Shown: piece after piece, positions 54,121-62,521 of the stretch
Numbering within the stretch: position 1 is the first letter of the stretch
Layout of the letters: each line of letters starts with the position of its first letter
The notes under the pieces: model-generated
Told to the model about the DNA's origin: nothing
Databases searched by the model: none
What the model saw: the letters and a program-made list of their open reading frames with translations, nothing else
NCBI RefSeq assembly: GCF_017355525.1
Contig: NZ_CP067395.1
Location: 1,426,001-1,490,000, forward strand
Direction of reading: 5' to 3'
DNA from: Lysobacter enzymogenes
Lineage (GTDB): Bacteria; Pseudomonadota; Gammaproteobacteria; Xanthomonadales; Xanthomonadaceae
DNA length: 64,000 nucleotides
Made by a program: the position numbers and the translations under genes

Positions 54121-56109
54121 TTACCAGTGCACGCCGCGCATCAGCGCCGCGAACGCGATCTGTTCGTTGCTGGCGTGTTCGTCCTTGAGCCCCTTGCGGT
54201 CGCCCTTGGCCGCGGCCGAGTCCGGGAACAGTTCGAACGCGGTGCTCATGACCACCTCGTAGGCCTTCGGCGCCAGCGCGTTGACCACCGAGGCGAAGAT
54301 GCCCAGGCGGGTGGCGATGCGGCTCGGCCGTTCGATGATGCCCTTGACCACCAGGTCGGCGGCCTCGTCCGGGCTCAGCGTCGGGATGCTGTCGTACATC
54401 TTGGTCGGCGCGATCATCGGCGTCTTCACCAGCGGCATGTTGATGGTGGTGAAGCTGATGCCCTTGCCCGACAGCTCGCCCTGGGCGCAGCGGCTGAACG
54501 CGTCGAGCGCGGCCTTCGACGCCACGTAGGCCGAGAACCGCGGCGAATTGGCCAGCACGCCGATCGAGGAGATGTTGATGATGTGGCCCTTGCGGCGCTC
54601 GGTCATCTTCGGCATGAAGCCCATGATCAGGCGCAGGCTGCCGAAGTAGTTCAGCTGCATGGTCCGCTCGAAATCGTGGAAGCGGTCGTAGCTGAGCTCG
54701 ATCGAGCGGCGGATCGAACGGCCGGCGTTGTTGACCAGGATGTCGACGTGGCCGTGTTCCTTGAGGATGGTCTCGACCAGGCGGTCGCAATCGCCCATGT
54801 CGGCCAGGTCGGCGGTGTAGGCGAACACCTTGCCGCCGGCGGCCTTCATCGCGTCGCGCGCCTTGAACAGCTCGTCCTCGCCGCGCGCGACGATGATCGT
54901 GACCGCGCCGGCCGCGGCGACCTTCTCCGCCGTCGCCAGGCCGATGCCGGACGAACCGCCGGTGATCACCACGACCTTGTTGCGCACCTTGCCCTTGAGG
55001 GTGCGGTCGACGAACAGGTCCGGATCGAGATGGCGTTCCCAGTAATCCCACAAGCGCCACGCATAGCTGTCCAGGTGCGGCACCTTGATCCCGCTGCCGC
55101 GCAGCGCGCGCTCGGTTTCGCGGTTGTCGAAGCGGGTCGGATAGGTGATGAACTTCATCACCTCCTTGGGAATCTTGAAGTCGCGCAGCAGCATGCCGAT
55201 GAAGCGCTTGACCGGCGGCAGGTTGCTGACCGCGCCGCGGATGCCGGACGGCACGAACGCGAACATGCGCGCGTCGATGCGCATGGTCATCTCCGGCGTG
55301 TGGCCGGCGCGCGCGAAGGTGTTGAGCACCTCGCCGACGCGCTGCGGCTCCGGATCGGTCAGATGGAAGCAATGGCCGTCGAGCTTGGGCTTGTGCGCGA
55401 TGTGGTCCATCGCGTCGACCACGTAGTCGACCGGGATGATGTTGATGCGGCCGCCTTCCAGGCCCAGCATCGGCATCCACGGCGGCAGCATTTCGCGCAG
55501 TTTCTTGAGGAAGGTGAAGAAGTAGTACGGCCCGTCGATCTTGTCCATCTCGCCGGTCTGCGAATGGCCGACGACCATGCCGGGGCGGTAGATCCGCCAC
55601 TTGATCCGCTTCTCCGCGCGCACCAGCCCTTCGGAATCGTGCTTGGTGCGCAGGTAGGGATCGTCCAGGCCTTCGGCCTCGTCGAACATGTCCTCGCGGA
55701 ACACGCCCGGGTACATGCCGGCCGCGGCGATCGAGCTGGTGTGGTGGAAGCAGCCGGCGTTGAGCGCGGCGGCCAGGTCCAGCGCATGCTGGGTGCCGTC
55801 GATGTTGGCCGCGCGCTGCGCCTGCGCGCTGGCGGTCAGGTCGTAGATCGCGGCGAGATGGAAAAAGTGCCGGATCTTGCCGCTCAACGCGCGCAGCTGC
55901 GCCGGCGTCAGCCCGCACTTGGGCTGGGTCATGTCGCCCGCCACGGGGATCACCCGCTTGAGGTCCCAGCCCATCTTCTTGGCCGTGGCGTCGAACTTCT
56001 TCTGCGAATCCTTGCGCACCAGCACGTGGATCGTGCCCTTGCGTTTCAGCAGGTTGCTGACGAGGAAGCGACCGATGAAACCCGTCGCGCCGGTGACGAA
56101 ATAGCTCAT
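54121..56109 (-). CDS. Two-domain SDR, fatty acyl-CoA reductase-like
   Basis: This 662-residue protein fuses two reductase domains. The N-terminal extended SDR has TGATGFIGRFL (from residue 6) and Y152-xxx-K156 (YLRTK), as in FAR-type acyl reductases. The C-terminal classical SDR has TGGSSGIG (383-390), NNAGRS and Y528-xxx-K532 (YVASK). Length and order match bacterial fatty acyl-CoA reductases such as that of Marinobacter, which make fatty alcohols. An acyl-CoA-binding protein gene is divergent next door, supporting an acyl-CoA substrate. The start at 56109 (MSYFVTGATG) is chosen over a longer unsupported frame. Confidence 0.8.
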   Translation of the reverse strand: MSYFVTGATGFIGRFLVSNLLKRKGTIHVLVRKDSQKKFDATAKKMGWDLKRVIPVAGDMTQPKCGLTPAQLRALSGKIRHFFHLAAIYDLTASAQAQRAANIDGTQHALDLAAALNAGCFHHTSSIAAAGMYPGVFREDMFDEAEGLDDPYLRTKHDSEGLVRAEKRIKWRIYRPGMVVGHSQTGEMDKIDGPYYFFTFLKKLREMLPPWMPMLGLEGGRINIIPVDYVVDAMDHIAHKPKLDGHCFHLTDPEPQRVGEVLNTFARAGHTPEMTMRIDARMFAFVPSGIRGAVSNLPPVKRFIGMLLRDFKIPKEVMKFITYPTRFDNRETERALRGSGIKVPHLDSYAWRLWDYWERHLDPDLFVDRTLKGKVRNKVVVITGGSSGIGLATAEKVAAAGAVTIIVARGEDELFKARDAMKAAGGKVFAYTADLADMGDCDRLVETILKEHGHVDILVNNAGRSIRRSIELSYDRFHDFERTMQLNYFGSLRLIMGFMPKMTERRKGHIINISSIGVLANSPRFSAYVASKAALDAFSRCAQGELSGKGISFTTINMPLVKTPMIAPTKMYDSIPTLSPDEAADLVVKGIIERPSRIATRLGIFASVVNALAPKAYEVVMSTAFELFPDSAAAKGDRKGLKDEHASNEQIAFAALMRGVHW

Positions 56110-56264
56110 ACCCCTCTCCTGGATGGCCCCGATCGGCCGCCGTTGCGGCGGCATGACGCTACGGTGCCAGAGCGCGGCCGCGGTAACAATTCCTTTCCGT
56201 ATTGACCCACCCCGGCACGCATGGTGAGATGCCGCCTCAGCCTGGCGCCCAGGAGAGGCCCAAC

Positions 56265-56522
56265 GTGTCCGATATCCAAGCCGCATTCGAACAAGCCGCC
56301 AAGGACGTCCAGTCCCTGCCCGAACGCCCCGATAACGACACCCTGCTGCGCCTGTACGCGATGTACAAGCAAGGCGCCGAGGGCGACGTCAGCGGCCCCA
56401 AGCCGGGCTTCTTCGACTTCGTCGGCACCGCCAAGTACGAGGCCTGGGAAAAGCTCAAGGGCACCGACCAGAACGAGGCCAAGAAGAAGTACGTCGACCT
56501 CGTCAAGAAACTGCGCGGCTGA
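56265..56522 (+). CDS. Acyl-CoA-binding protein
   Basis: This 85-residue protein matches the ACBP family: AAFEQAAKDVQSLPERPDND, LLRLYAMYKQGAEGDVSG, and KYEAWEKLKGTDQNEAKKKY. ACBPs carry long-chain acyl-CoA. A GTG start at 56265 with an AGGAGAGG box and normal family length is preferred over the upstream ATG at 56202. It is divergent from the acyl-reductase gene and 38 bases before a TetR regulator. Confidence 0.93.
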   Translation: MSDIQAAFEQAAKDVQSLPERPDNDTLLRLYAMYKQGAEGDVSGPKPGFFDFVGTAKYEAWEKLKGTDQNEAKKKYVDLVKKLRG

Positions 56523-56560
56523 CGCCGCGCCCCGCCCCGCTCCCCCGCCCGGGCCCCACG

Positions 56561-57187
56561 ATGGCGAAACAGACCCGCCAGCGCATCCTCGATGCCGCGT
56601 TGATCATGTTCAACGCGCAGGGCGAACCCAACGTCACCACCAACCACATCGCCGACGAGCTGGAAATCAGCCCGGGCAATCTGTACTACCACTTCCGCAA
56701 CAAGGACGACATCATCGAGCAGCTGTTCGCTCGGTTCGAGGAGCGCATGGACGCCGCGCTGGCCGCGCCGCAAGGGCGCCTGCCGGGATTGGAGGACATC
56801 TGGCTGCAGCTGCACCTGGTGTTCGAGTGCATCTGGGACTACCGCTTCCTGTACCGCGACCTGGTCGAGATCCTCAGCCGCAACCGCCGCCTGCGCATGC
56901 GCTTCGCGCGCATCCTCAAGCGCGCCGACGAACAGGCCCACCTGGTCATGCGCGGGCTGTCGCAGGCCGGGATCATGCGCGCCTCCGGCGACGAGCTGGC
57001 CGCGACCGCGACCAACGTGCTGGTGATCGCCACGTTCTGGCTCAACTACGCCGCCGCGCGCGGCGACAAGGACGAGCACGCGGCGATCCGCGACGGCATC
57101 GTCCAGGTGATGATGCTGCTGTCGCCGTTCCTGCGCGACGCCGAGCGGATGCACCTGAACACGCTGACCCGCGCCTACCTCGACTGA
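56561..57187 (+). CDS. TetR-family regulator
   Basis: This 208-residue protein has an N-terminal TetR helix-turn-helix (TRQRILDAALIMFNAQGEPN, then TTNHIADELEISPGNLYYHF). A ligand domain follows, with IWLQLHLVFECIWDYRFLYRDLVEI (in parts). It is similar to regulators of fatty-acid metabolism with acyl-CoA ligands. It follows the ACBP gene after 38 bases, so it likely controls the ACBP/acyl-reductase pair. A clear terminator follows. Confidence 0.9.
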   Translation: MAKQTRQRILDAALIMFNAQGEPNVTTNHIADELEISPGNLYYHFRNKDDIIEQLFARFEERMDAALAAPQGRLPGLEDIWLQLHLVFECIWDYRFLYRDLVEILSRNRRLRMRFARILKRADEQAHLVMRGLSQAGIMRASGDELAATATNVLVIATFWLNYAAARGDKDEHAAIRDGIVQVMMLLSPFLRDAERMHLNTLTRAYLD

Positions 57188-57206
57188 ACGCGGCGGGTGT
57201 CGGCCA

Positions 57207-57232
57207 AAAAGGGCGCCGCATGCCGCCCTTTT
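57207..57232 (+). terminator. Rho-independent terminator after tetR
   Basis: A 9-bp stem AAAAGGGCG/CGCCCTTTT (57207-57215 with 57224-57232) with an 8-base loop ends in TTTT, 19 bases after the tetR stop. It may act in both directions. Confidence 0.75.
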
Positions 57233-57242
57233 CGTCGGCTCG

Positions 57243-57295
57243 GGCCTTGCGCGTGCGGCGCGCCGCCGGCTTGCGCGGCGCACGCCGCGGCGCTG
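57243..57295 (-). pseudogene. Duplicate fragment of the phasin-like gene's 3' end
   Basis: About 53 bases here nearly match 58016-58068, the last codons of the phasin-like gene (APRRAPRKPAARRTRKA on the minus strand). Only a few substitutions differ. No intact gene remains around it. It is best read as a leftover of a duplication that now flanks the reductase gene. Confidence 0.6.
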
Positions 57296-57351
57296 ACAAA
57301 CCGCACCGCCCGCGGCGCACACTGGCCCGCACCGCCCGCCGGAGCCGCGCC

Positions 57352-57933
57352 ATGCGCCCGTTGATCGTGCAGATGCAGATGTCCGTCGACGGCCGCGTGG
57401 CCTCGTCCGGACCGCCGTGGAGCTTGTGGAATTTCGGCTGGGACGGCGACTGGCCGTGGGACGCGCAGCTCAAGCGCCGCTTCAACGCCGGCTTCGAACG
57501 CGCCGATGCGATCGTGCTGAGCCGGCCGATGGCCGAGGAAGGCTATATCGAGCACTGGACCCGCGCCGGCGAACGACGCCCCGAGCCGGAGTTCGAATTC
57601 GCCCGGCGCATCGCCGCGCTGGAGAAGATCGTGGTCAGCCAACGCATCGAGCGCGCGCCGTGGCCGCGCACGCGCATCGCCGGCGGCGCGCTGGCGCAAG
57701 CGGTGAATGCGGCCAAGGCCGAACCCGGGCGCGGCCTGCTGTGCTTCGGCGGCACGCGGTTCGTCGCGGCGCTGACCGCGGCCGGGCTGGTCGACGAGTT
57801 CGAGTTCTACCTGAATCCCGCCGCGGCGGGATCGGGCGATTCGATCTTTCCCGAGGCCGGGCTGGCGCTGGAATTGCTGGATTCGCAGGCTTACGCCTGC
57901 GGGATGGTGGTCAACCGTTACCGTCCGCGCTGA
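57352..57933 (+). CDS. Dihydrofolate reductase/RibD C-terminal-fold protein
   Basis: This 193-residue protein has the RibD-C/DHFR-like pattern: MQMSVDGRVASSGPPWSLWN, DAIVLSRPMAEEGY, and GRGLLCFGGTRFVAALTAAG followed by LVDEFEFYLNPAAAG. Family members are NAD(P)H reductases of varied substrate, and this one is unassigned. A GGAG box precedes the ATG at 57352. It lies between the tetR terminator and the phasin-like gene (convergent). Confidence 0.85.
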   Translation: MRPLIVQMQMSVDGRVASSGPPWSLWNFGWDGDWPWDAQLKRRFNAGFERADAIVLSRPMAEEGYIEHWTRAGERRPEPEFEFARRIAALEKIVVSQRIERAPWPRTRIAGGALAQAVNAAKAEPGRGLLCFGGTRFVAALTAAGLVDEFEFYLNPAAAGSGDSIFPEAGLALELLDSQAYACGMVVNRYRPR

Positions 57934-58012
57934 ACGCACGGCGCCGCCGTCGGCCGCGGCGGCGCGCAACGCGGCGGAGCGCGCATCGCTCCGCCGGGTC
58001 CGATGCGGGTCG

Positions 58013-58438
58013 TCAGGCCTTGCGCGTGCGGCGCGCGGCCGGCTTGCGCGGCGCGCGGCGCGGCGCTGCGGCCTTCTTCGCCGCCGGCTTGCGGCCCTTG
58101 CGCTGCGCGCGCGGCTTGCGCTGGCCCTTGAGGCCGAGCTTGTCGAGCACCGGCGCCAGCCGCGCCTCGACTTCGGCGCTGAACTGCATCACTTTCGGCT
58201 CGACCTGACCGCGCACGTTCTCGATCCCGCCGACGACGTTGCCACGCGCGTCCGCGGCGATGCCGCGCACCCGCTGCTGCAGCGCCTCGACCTGTCCGGC
58301 GGCGCGGCCGGCGCCGGCCAGCGCCTCGCGGCGGGCGACCGCGGCCAGGCCCAGACCGGCCAGCCACAGGTGCCGCAGCGTGGTGGCCTGATTGACGGCC
58401 GGCTCGGCCGCCTGCTTGTTGCGTTTGCCCACTGCCAT
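58013..58438 (-). CDS. Phasin-like protein with arginine/alanine tail
   Basis: This 141-residue protein has a short N-terminal phasin-type region (LRHLWLAGLGLAAVARREAL), a coiled coil (VEALQQRVRGIAADARGNV) and an AKKAAAPRRAPRKPAARRTR tail like that of the phasin at 51957. It is probably a PHA-granule or DNA-associated phasin. The ATG at 58438 is used because it gives the start of the helical region; the frame to 58501 is unsupported. A copy of its 3' end lies at 57243. Confidence 0.75.
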   Translation of the reverse strand: MAVGKRNKQAAEPAVNQATTLRHLWLAGLGLAAVARREALAGAGRAAGQVEALQQRVRGIAADARGNVVGGIENVRGQVEPKVMQFSAEVEARLAPVLDKLGLKGQRKPRAQRKGRKPAAKKAAAPRRAPRKPAARRTRKA

Positions 58439-58613
58439 CGTTGCGCTCCGTCGACCGCCCGGAATGGACGGTTTCGCCCGCGCACTATCGCCAGCGCGCA
58501 TCGAGCAATGGCACTAGCGCGTTCAGCCGCACACCCTCGCGCGCGCCCTCTTGCCAGCGCCCCCGCCGCGGCGGGATGCTGCCGGTCCGATCCCGTTCGA
58601 ACAAGGACAGTAC

Positions 58614-59468
58614 ATGGCCGCCAAGACCGCCTGGGCCGCTTTTCCGCACGACGCCAAGGCCTACGCCTACGCCGGCGACGCCCTCAAGAAAGCCTGGCCC
58701 AAGCTGCACGCCGGCGATGCCGAGGCCTTCCCCGACGCCAAGCGCGCCGCCGCGCTGATCAAGGCCGCGGGCAAGGCCGCGCCCAAGGGCGTGGACGCGG
58801 ACGCGTTGGCCGAGGCGCTGCAGGAGGCCTGGCGCGCGTTCCATCGCGGCGATTTCAAGGCCGCGTTCGATGCCGGCGAAAAGCTCGGCCCGGTCGGCGC
58901 GTCGGTCGCGGTCAAGGCGCTCGGCATCCACGCGACCTATCTGGTCGACGACGAAGCCGAGCAGCTCAAGCGCTACCAGCAGGCCGCCAAGATCGCCGAA
59001 GCCGCGGTCGCCGCGCTGCCGGACGAGGCCAACAGCCATTACCGCTACGCCTTCGCCTTGGGCCGCTACAGCCAGGGCCTGAGCATCGCCAAGGCGCTCA
59101 AGGACGGCATCGCCGGCAAGGTGCGCACTGCGCTGGACGCGACCCTGGAACTCGAGCCCAAGCACGCCGAAGCGCATACCGCGATGGCGCTGTACCACGC
59201 CGAGATCATCGACAAGATCGGCGGCATGATCGGCGGCCTCACGTACGGCGCCAAGGCCAGCGAAGCCGAGAAGCACATCAAGACCGCGCTGAAGCTGACC
59301 CCGGACTCGCCGATCGCCCATATCGAACACGGCAACGTGCTGATGCTGCTGCACGGCGACAAGCAGGAAGCCGCGGCCGCGGCGGCATATGAGAAGGCCG
59401 CCAAGCTCAAACCGGTGGATGCGATGGAAGCGCTGGATGCGGCTTACGCCAAGGAACAGATCGAGTGA
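58614..59468 (+). CDS. TPR-like helical protein
   Basis: This 284-residue protein contains tetratricopeptide-like helix pairs: AAVAALPDEANSHYRYAFAL, LELEPKHAEAHTAMALYHAE, and TALKLTPDSPIAHIEHGNVL. A basic/alanine-rich N-terminal third is also helical. It is probably a cytoplasmic scaffold; no partner is known. An AAGGAC box precedes the ATG at 58614. It is divergent from the phasin-like gene. Confidence 0.75.
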   Translation: MAAKTAWAAFPHDAKAYAYAGDALKKAWPKLHAGDAEAFPDAKRAAALIKAAGKAAPKGVDADALAEALQEAWRAFHRGDFKAAFDAGEKLGPVGASVAVKALGIHATYLVDDEAEQLKRYQQAAKIAEAAVAALPDEANSHYRYAFALGRYSQGLSIAKALKDGIAGKVRTALDATLELEPKHAEAHTAMALYHAEIIDKIGGMIGGLTYGAKASEAEKHIKTALKLTPDSPIAHIEHGNVLMLLHGDKQEAAAAAAYEKAAKLKPVDAMEALDAAYAKEQIE

Positions 59469-59783
59469 CTTGAGCCCGAGCGTGGCGCGCGCTGGAGCCG
59501 GCCGCAGGATTCGGCCAGGATGCGCGGCCGCGCGGCTTAGGCTTCAGCTTCGCGCGCCGGCGGCGCCCCGTTCGCGGGGACGGCCGCCCGGCCCGGAGTC
59601 GCGGCCGGCGCGCGGAATCGTCGCGAATCGGGCTGTTTTCAGGGCGATTCGCGGCCAGGGCGCAAGCCTTGCGGCCCCGTTTTCGCAGACGGGGCCGGGC
59701 CGCAAGGCCGCTTCGAACCGCGATGCCCGCAAAGGCTTGTCAGTTCGCGAAGGCCCGATTACAATTTGCGACCCGATTACATC
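59469..59783. other. Intergenic region before tRNA-Val
   Basis: This 315-base gap has no supported gene. An imperfect inverted repeat pairs 59666-59676 (GCCTTGCGGCC) with 59698-59708 (GGCCGCAAGGC), with an additional CCCCG/CGGGG inner pair. It may terminate the TPR gene. The tRNA promoter should lie in the last 60 bases. Confidence 0.45.
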
Positions 59784-59858
59784 GGGCGGTTAGCTCAGCG
59801 GTAGAGCATCGCCTTCACACGGCGAGGGTCGCAGGTTCGAACCCTGCACCGCCCACCA
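59784..59858 (+). tRNA. tRNA-Val (anticodon CAC)
   Basis: A 75-nt molecule with acceptor arms GGGCGGT/ACCGCCC, discriminator A and encoded CCA. The D-arm is TAGCTCAGCGGTAGAGC, the anticodon loop TTCACAC gives CAC, and the T-loop is GGTTCGAACC. A terminator follows 13 bases later. Confidence 0.97.
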
Positions 59859-59871
59859 GTTGCAAGAAACG

Positions 59872-59894
59872 AGCCGGCGAAAGCCGGCTTTTTT
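59872..59894 (+). terminator. Terminator after tRNA-Val
   Basis: AGCCGGC-GAAA-GCCGGCT forms a perfect 7-bp stem with a GNRA-type tetraloop, followed by TTTTT. It is a textbook intrinsic terminator. Confidence 0.9.
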
Positions 59895-59998
59895 CGTTGC
59901 GGCGCCGATCGCTCGCAACCGCGTTCCCGCGAACGCGCGCGTGCGCATCCGAGCCGCCGCGCGCGCCTCGCCCGACTTTGGTTTGCAGGAGTCCGTCC

Positions 59999-60364
59999 AT
60001 GACCGACGCGCATCGCGCCCCTACCCGCCTCTACCACAACCCGCGCTGCTCCAAGTCGCGCGGCGCGCTGGAGCTGCTGCGCGAACGCGGCATCGAGCCG
60101 GAAGTGATCGCGTATCTGGAAACGCCGCCGGACGCGGCGCAGTTGCGCGAGCTGCTGGGCTTGCTCGGCGTCGACGCGCGCGCGCTGCTGCGCACCGGCG
60201 AGGACGAGTATCGGCAGCTCGGGCTCGACGATGCCGCGCTCGGCGAAGATGCCTTGATCGCGGCGATGGCCGCGCATCCGCGGTTGATCGAACGGCCGCT
60301 GTTCGTGCACGGCGGACGCGCGGTGATCGGGCGGCCGCCGGAGCGGGTGCTGGAACTGTTGTAA
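59999..60364 (+). CDS. arsC: Glutaredoxin-dependent arsenate reductase (ArsC family)
   Basis: This 121-residue thioredoxin-fold protein has the catalytic C17 in YHNPRCSKSRGALELL. C-terminal ERPLFVHGGRAVIGRPPERV supplies the conserved arginines of the glutaredoxin-coupled ArsC family. It reduces arsenate to arsenite. No arsR, arsB or acr3 gene is adjacent, so it could also be a YffB-like member with a different role. A CAGGAG box precedes the ATG at 59999. Confidence 0.88.
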   Translation: MTDAHRAPTRLYHNPRCSKSRGALELLRERGIEPEVIAYLETPPDAAQLRELLGLLGVDARALLRTGEDEYRQLGLDDAALGEDALIAAMAAHPRLIERPLFVHGGRAVIGRPPERVLELL

Positions 60365-60410
60365 GCGGTCCGGCGCTGCGCGGCTGCCTGCGCAGCGCCC
60401 ACAAAAACCG

Positions 60411-60442
60411 AAACGGGTTCCGGCTTGCGCCGGAACCCGTTT
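60411..60442. terminator. Bidirectional terminator between arsC and the glutamate synthase-like gene
   Basis: AAACGGGTTCCGGC (60411-60424) and its perfect complement (60429-60442) close a 4-base loop, with A-rich and T-rich flanks on both sides. It serves the convergent genes. Confidence 0.85.
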
Positions 60443-60487
60443 TCGTTTCGCTGCCGCGCAACGCCTCGGAGCGCTGCGCCGCCGCGA

Positions 60488-62113
60488 TCAGAACGACTTG
60501 CTCGCCCGCATCGCCAGCACCCGCTCCGGCGCGGCGAACGAATCGCTGCGCGCGCCGGCCCAGAACGACTGGAATACCGCATGCGCCGGAATCTTGCCGA
60601 TCAGGTCGCCCGGGGCGAGGAAGTTGTACAGCGCGCCGAGCGAGCGCACTTCGGTCGGCGACACCCGGCGCAGGATGTGCTCGGGGCCGATCTCCGAAGT
60701 GTGGCGCAGGCCGGCCGCGCACAGCAGGTCGCGCAGCGCCTTGAGCGTGTTCTCGTGGAAGTGGAACACGCGCGCGGATTTGTCCGGCACGTCGAGCTTG
60801 TTCCAGCGGCTCGGGTCCTGGGTCGCGATGCCGGTCGGGCAGCGGTCGGTATGGCAGCTCTGCGCCTGGATGCAGCCCAGCGCGAACATGTAGCCGCGCG
60901 CGGCGTTGCACCAGTCCGCGCCCATCGCCAGGGTGCGGGCGATGTCGAACGCGCTGGTGATGCGGCCGGCCGCGCCGATGCGGATCTTGTCGCGCAGCTC
61001 CAGCCCGACCAGGGTGTTGTGGACCAGCATCAACGCCTCGTGCATCGGCACGCCGACGTGGTCGATGAACTCCGCCGGCGCTGCGCCGGTGCCGCCCTCG
61101 GCGCCGTCGACGACGATGAAGTCCGGCAGCAGCCCGCTTTCGTGCATGGCCTTGGCGATGCCGAACCATTCCCAGGGATGGCCGATGGCGAGCTTGAAGC
61201 CGACCGGCTTGCCGCCGGACAGCTCGCGCAGCCGCGCCACGAACTTCAGCAGGCCCAGCGGCGAGTCGAACGCGGTGTGCGCGGCCGGCGACACGCAGTC
61301 CTGGCCCATCGGCACGCCGCGCGTGGCCGAGATCTCGGCGCTGACCTTGGCCGCCGGCAATACCCCGCCGTGGCCGGGCTTGGCGCCTTGCGAGAGCTTG
61401 ATCTCGATCATCTTCACTTGCGCGTCGGTCGCGTTGGCGACGAAGCGTTCTTCGCTGAACAGTCCGCGCTCGTCGCGGCAGCCGAAATAGCCCGAGCCGA
61501 TTTCCCAGACCAGGTCGCCGCCGTTCTCGCGGTGGTACGGCGAAATCGAGCCTTCGCCGGTGTCGTGGTAGAACCCGCCGAGCCTGGCGCCCTTGTTGAG
61601 CGCGCGGATCGCGTTGGCCGACAGCGAGCCGAAGCTCATCGCCGAGATGTTGAACACGCTGGCCGCATACGGCTGCGCGGTGTTTTCGCCGATGCTGACG
61701 CGGAAGTCGTGGGCGACGTGCGCGCTCGGCGCCAGCGAATGGTTGATCCATTCGTAGTCCAGGCTGTAGACGTCGACCTGGCTGCCGAACGGGCGCACGT
61801 CGTTGACCGACTTGGAGCGCTGATAGACCAGCGCGCGCTGCTGGCGCGAGAACGGGACCTCGGCGGTGTCGGCCTCGATGAAGTACTGGCGCATTTCCGG
61901 GCCGATCGACTCCAGGCCGTAGCGGAAGTGGGCCATCACCGGGTAATTGCGGCGCAGGGTGCTTTTGGTCTGCAGCAGGTCGGCGGTGCCGAGCGCGGCG
62001 ACCGCGCCGAACGCGGCCAGGCCCCACAGCCAGTACGGGTGATGCAGGAAGACCAGAATCGCGCAGACCACGGTCAGGACCAGGCTGGCGACGTACACGG
62101 AATAGCGCGTCAT
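60488..62113 (-). CDS. FMN-binding glutamate synthase-family protein
   Basis: This 541-residue protein has two N-terminal membrane helices (about 5-45). The GltB FMN domain follows: MSFGSLSANAIRALNKGA, GEGSISPYHRENGGDLVWEI, GAKPGHGGVLPAAKV and DGAEGGTGAAP. A CIQAQSCHTDRCPTG segment has the C-x5-C-x4-C spacing of the [3Fe-4S] site of glutamate synthases. It lacks the amidotransferase and central domains, so it is a stand-alone FMN/FeS oxidoreductase of unknown reaction. The start at 62113 precedes the first helix. Confidence 0.9.
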   Translation of the reverse strand: MTRYSVYVASLVLTVVCAILVFLHHPYWLWGLAAFGAVAALGTADLLQTKSTLRRNYPVMAHFRYGLESIGPEMRQYFIEADTAEVPFSRQQRALVYQRSKSVNDVRPFGSQVDVYSLDYEWINHSLAPSAHVAHDFRVSIGENTAQPYAASVFNISAMSFGSLSANAIRALNKGARLGGFYHDTGEGSISPYHRENGGDLVWEIGSGYFGCRDERGLFSEERFVANATDAQVKMIEIKLSQGAKPGHGGVLPAAKVSAEISATRGVPMGQDCVSPAAHTAFDSPLGLLKFVARLRELSGGKPVGFKLAIGHPWEWFGIAKAMHESGLLPDFIVVDGAEGGTGAAPAEFIDHVGVPMHEALMLVHNTLVGLELRDKIRIGAAGRITSAFDIARTLAMGADWCNAARGYMFALGCIQAQSCHTDRCPTGIATQDPSRWNKLDVPDKSARVFHFHENTLKALRDLLCAAGLRHTSEIGPEHILRRVSPTEVRSLGALYNFLAPGDLIGKIPAHAVFQSFWAGARSDSFAAPERVLAMRASKSF

Positions 62114-62259
62114 GGCGATCGGAAGGTTCACGGGCTGGGGTCGAGCATAACCGCGGCCGGGTGCAGGATTTGTACGGGGCCGGGCGGGATGCGGCGGCGG
62201 AGCGAACGGCGGCGGGGCTGGAGGCCCTGCCGCCATCGCTTCGCTGGCGGGTGCGCGGC

Positions 62260-62434
62260 GGCTCTGGATCCCCGCTTTCGCGGGGATGACGTTCTGGAGG
62301 AGGCGTGGCGGACCTTTGTCGACCGATCGCGGCGCCGGAGCGAAACGCGTCGGGGCCGAAGCCCCTCCCACCGTCGTTTTGTCCGCAGGTACGCTGCGGC
62401 TCTGGATCCCCGCTTTCGCGGGGATGACGTTCTG
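62260..62434. repeat. Two identical 37-base GGATCCCCGC-type repeats
   Basis: The 37 bases at 62260-62296 recur exactly at 62398-62434. Each contains the self-complementary core ATCCCCGCTTTCGCGGGGAT (8-bp arms) and runs into GACGTTCTG. Between them lies a segment related, in reverse orientation, to the 62447 repeat. Confidence 0.85.
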
Positions 62435-62446
62435 CGAGGTGCGCCT

Positions 62447-62491
62447 GCTCTTGTGGGAGGGTCTTCAGGCCCGATGCCTTTCGGCCCGGTC
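62447..62491. repeat. Second copy of the dispersed CTTCAGGCCC-type repeat
   Basis: TGTGGGAGGGTCTTCAGGCC followed by CGATGCCTTTCGGCC matches 40598-40641 closely. Part of an inverted relative is at about 62352-62373. It is a dispersed family of unknown function. Confidence 0.65.
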
Positions 62492-62521
62492 GCCGCGATC
62501 TGCGGACCTACGCCCCCGACC

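Larger units (their letters stand above)
62114..62521. other. Repeat-filled intergenic region
   Basis: This 408-base gap holds two identical copies of a 37-base element and parts of two other repeats. The frames across it are repeats, with no gene supported. Confidence 0.6.

Noticed and set aside
53102..55918. A 938-codon minus-strand frame spanning the Mrr-like and acyl-reductase genes
   Set aside because: It crosses two unrelated genes, has low-complexity translation, and the acyl-reductase is well supported in another frame.
59999..60364. An arsenic resistance operon
   Set aside because: arsC stands alone with no arsR, arsB or acr3; only the single reductase-like gene is supported.
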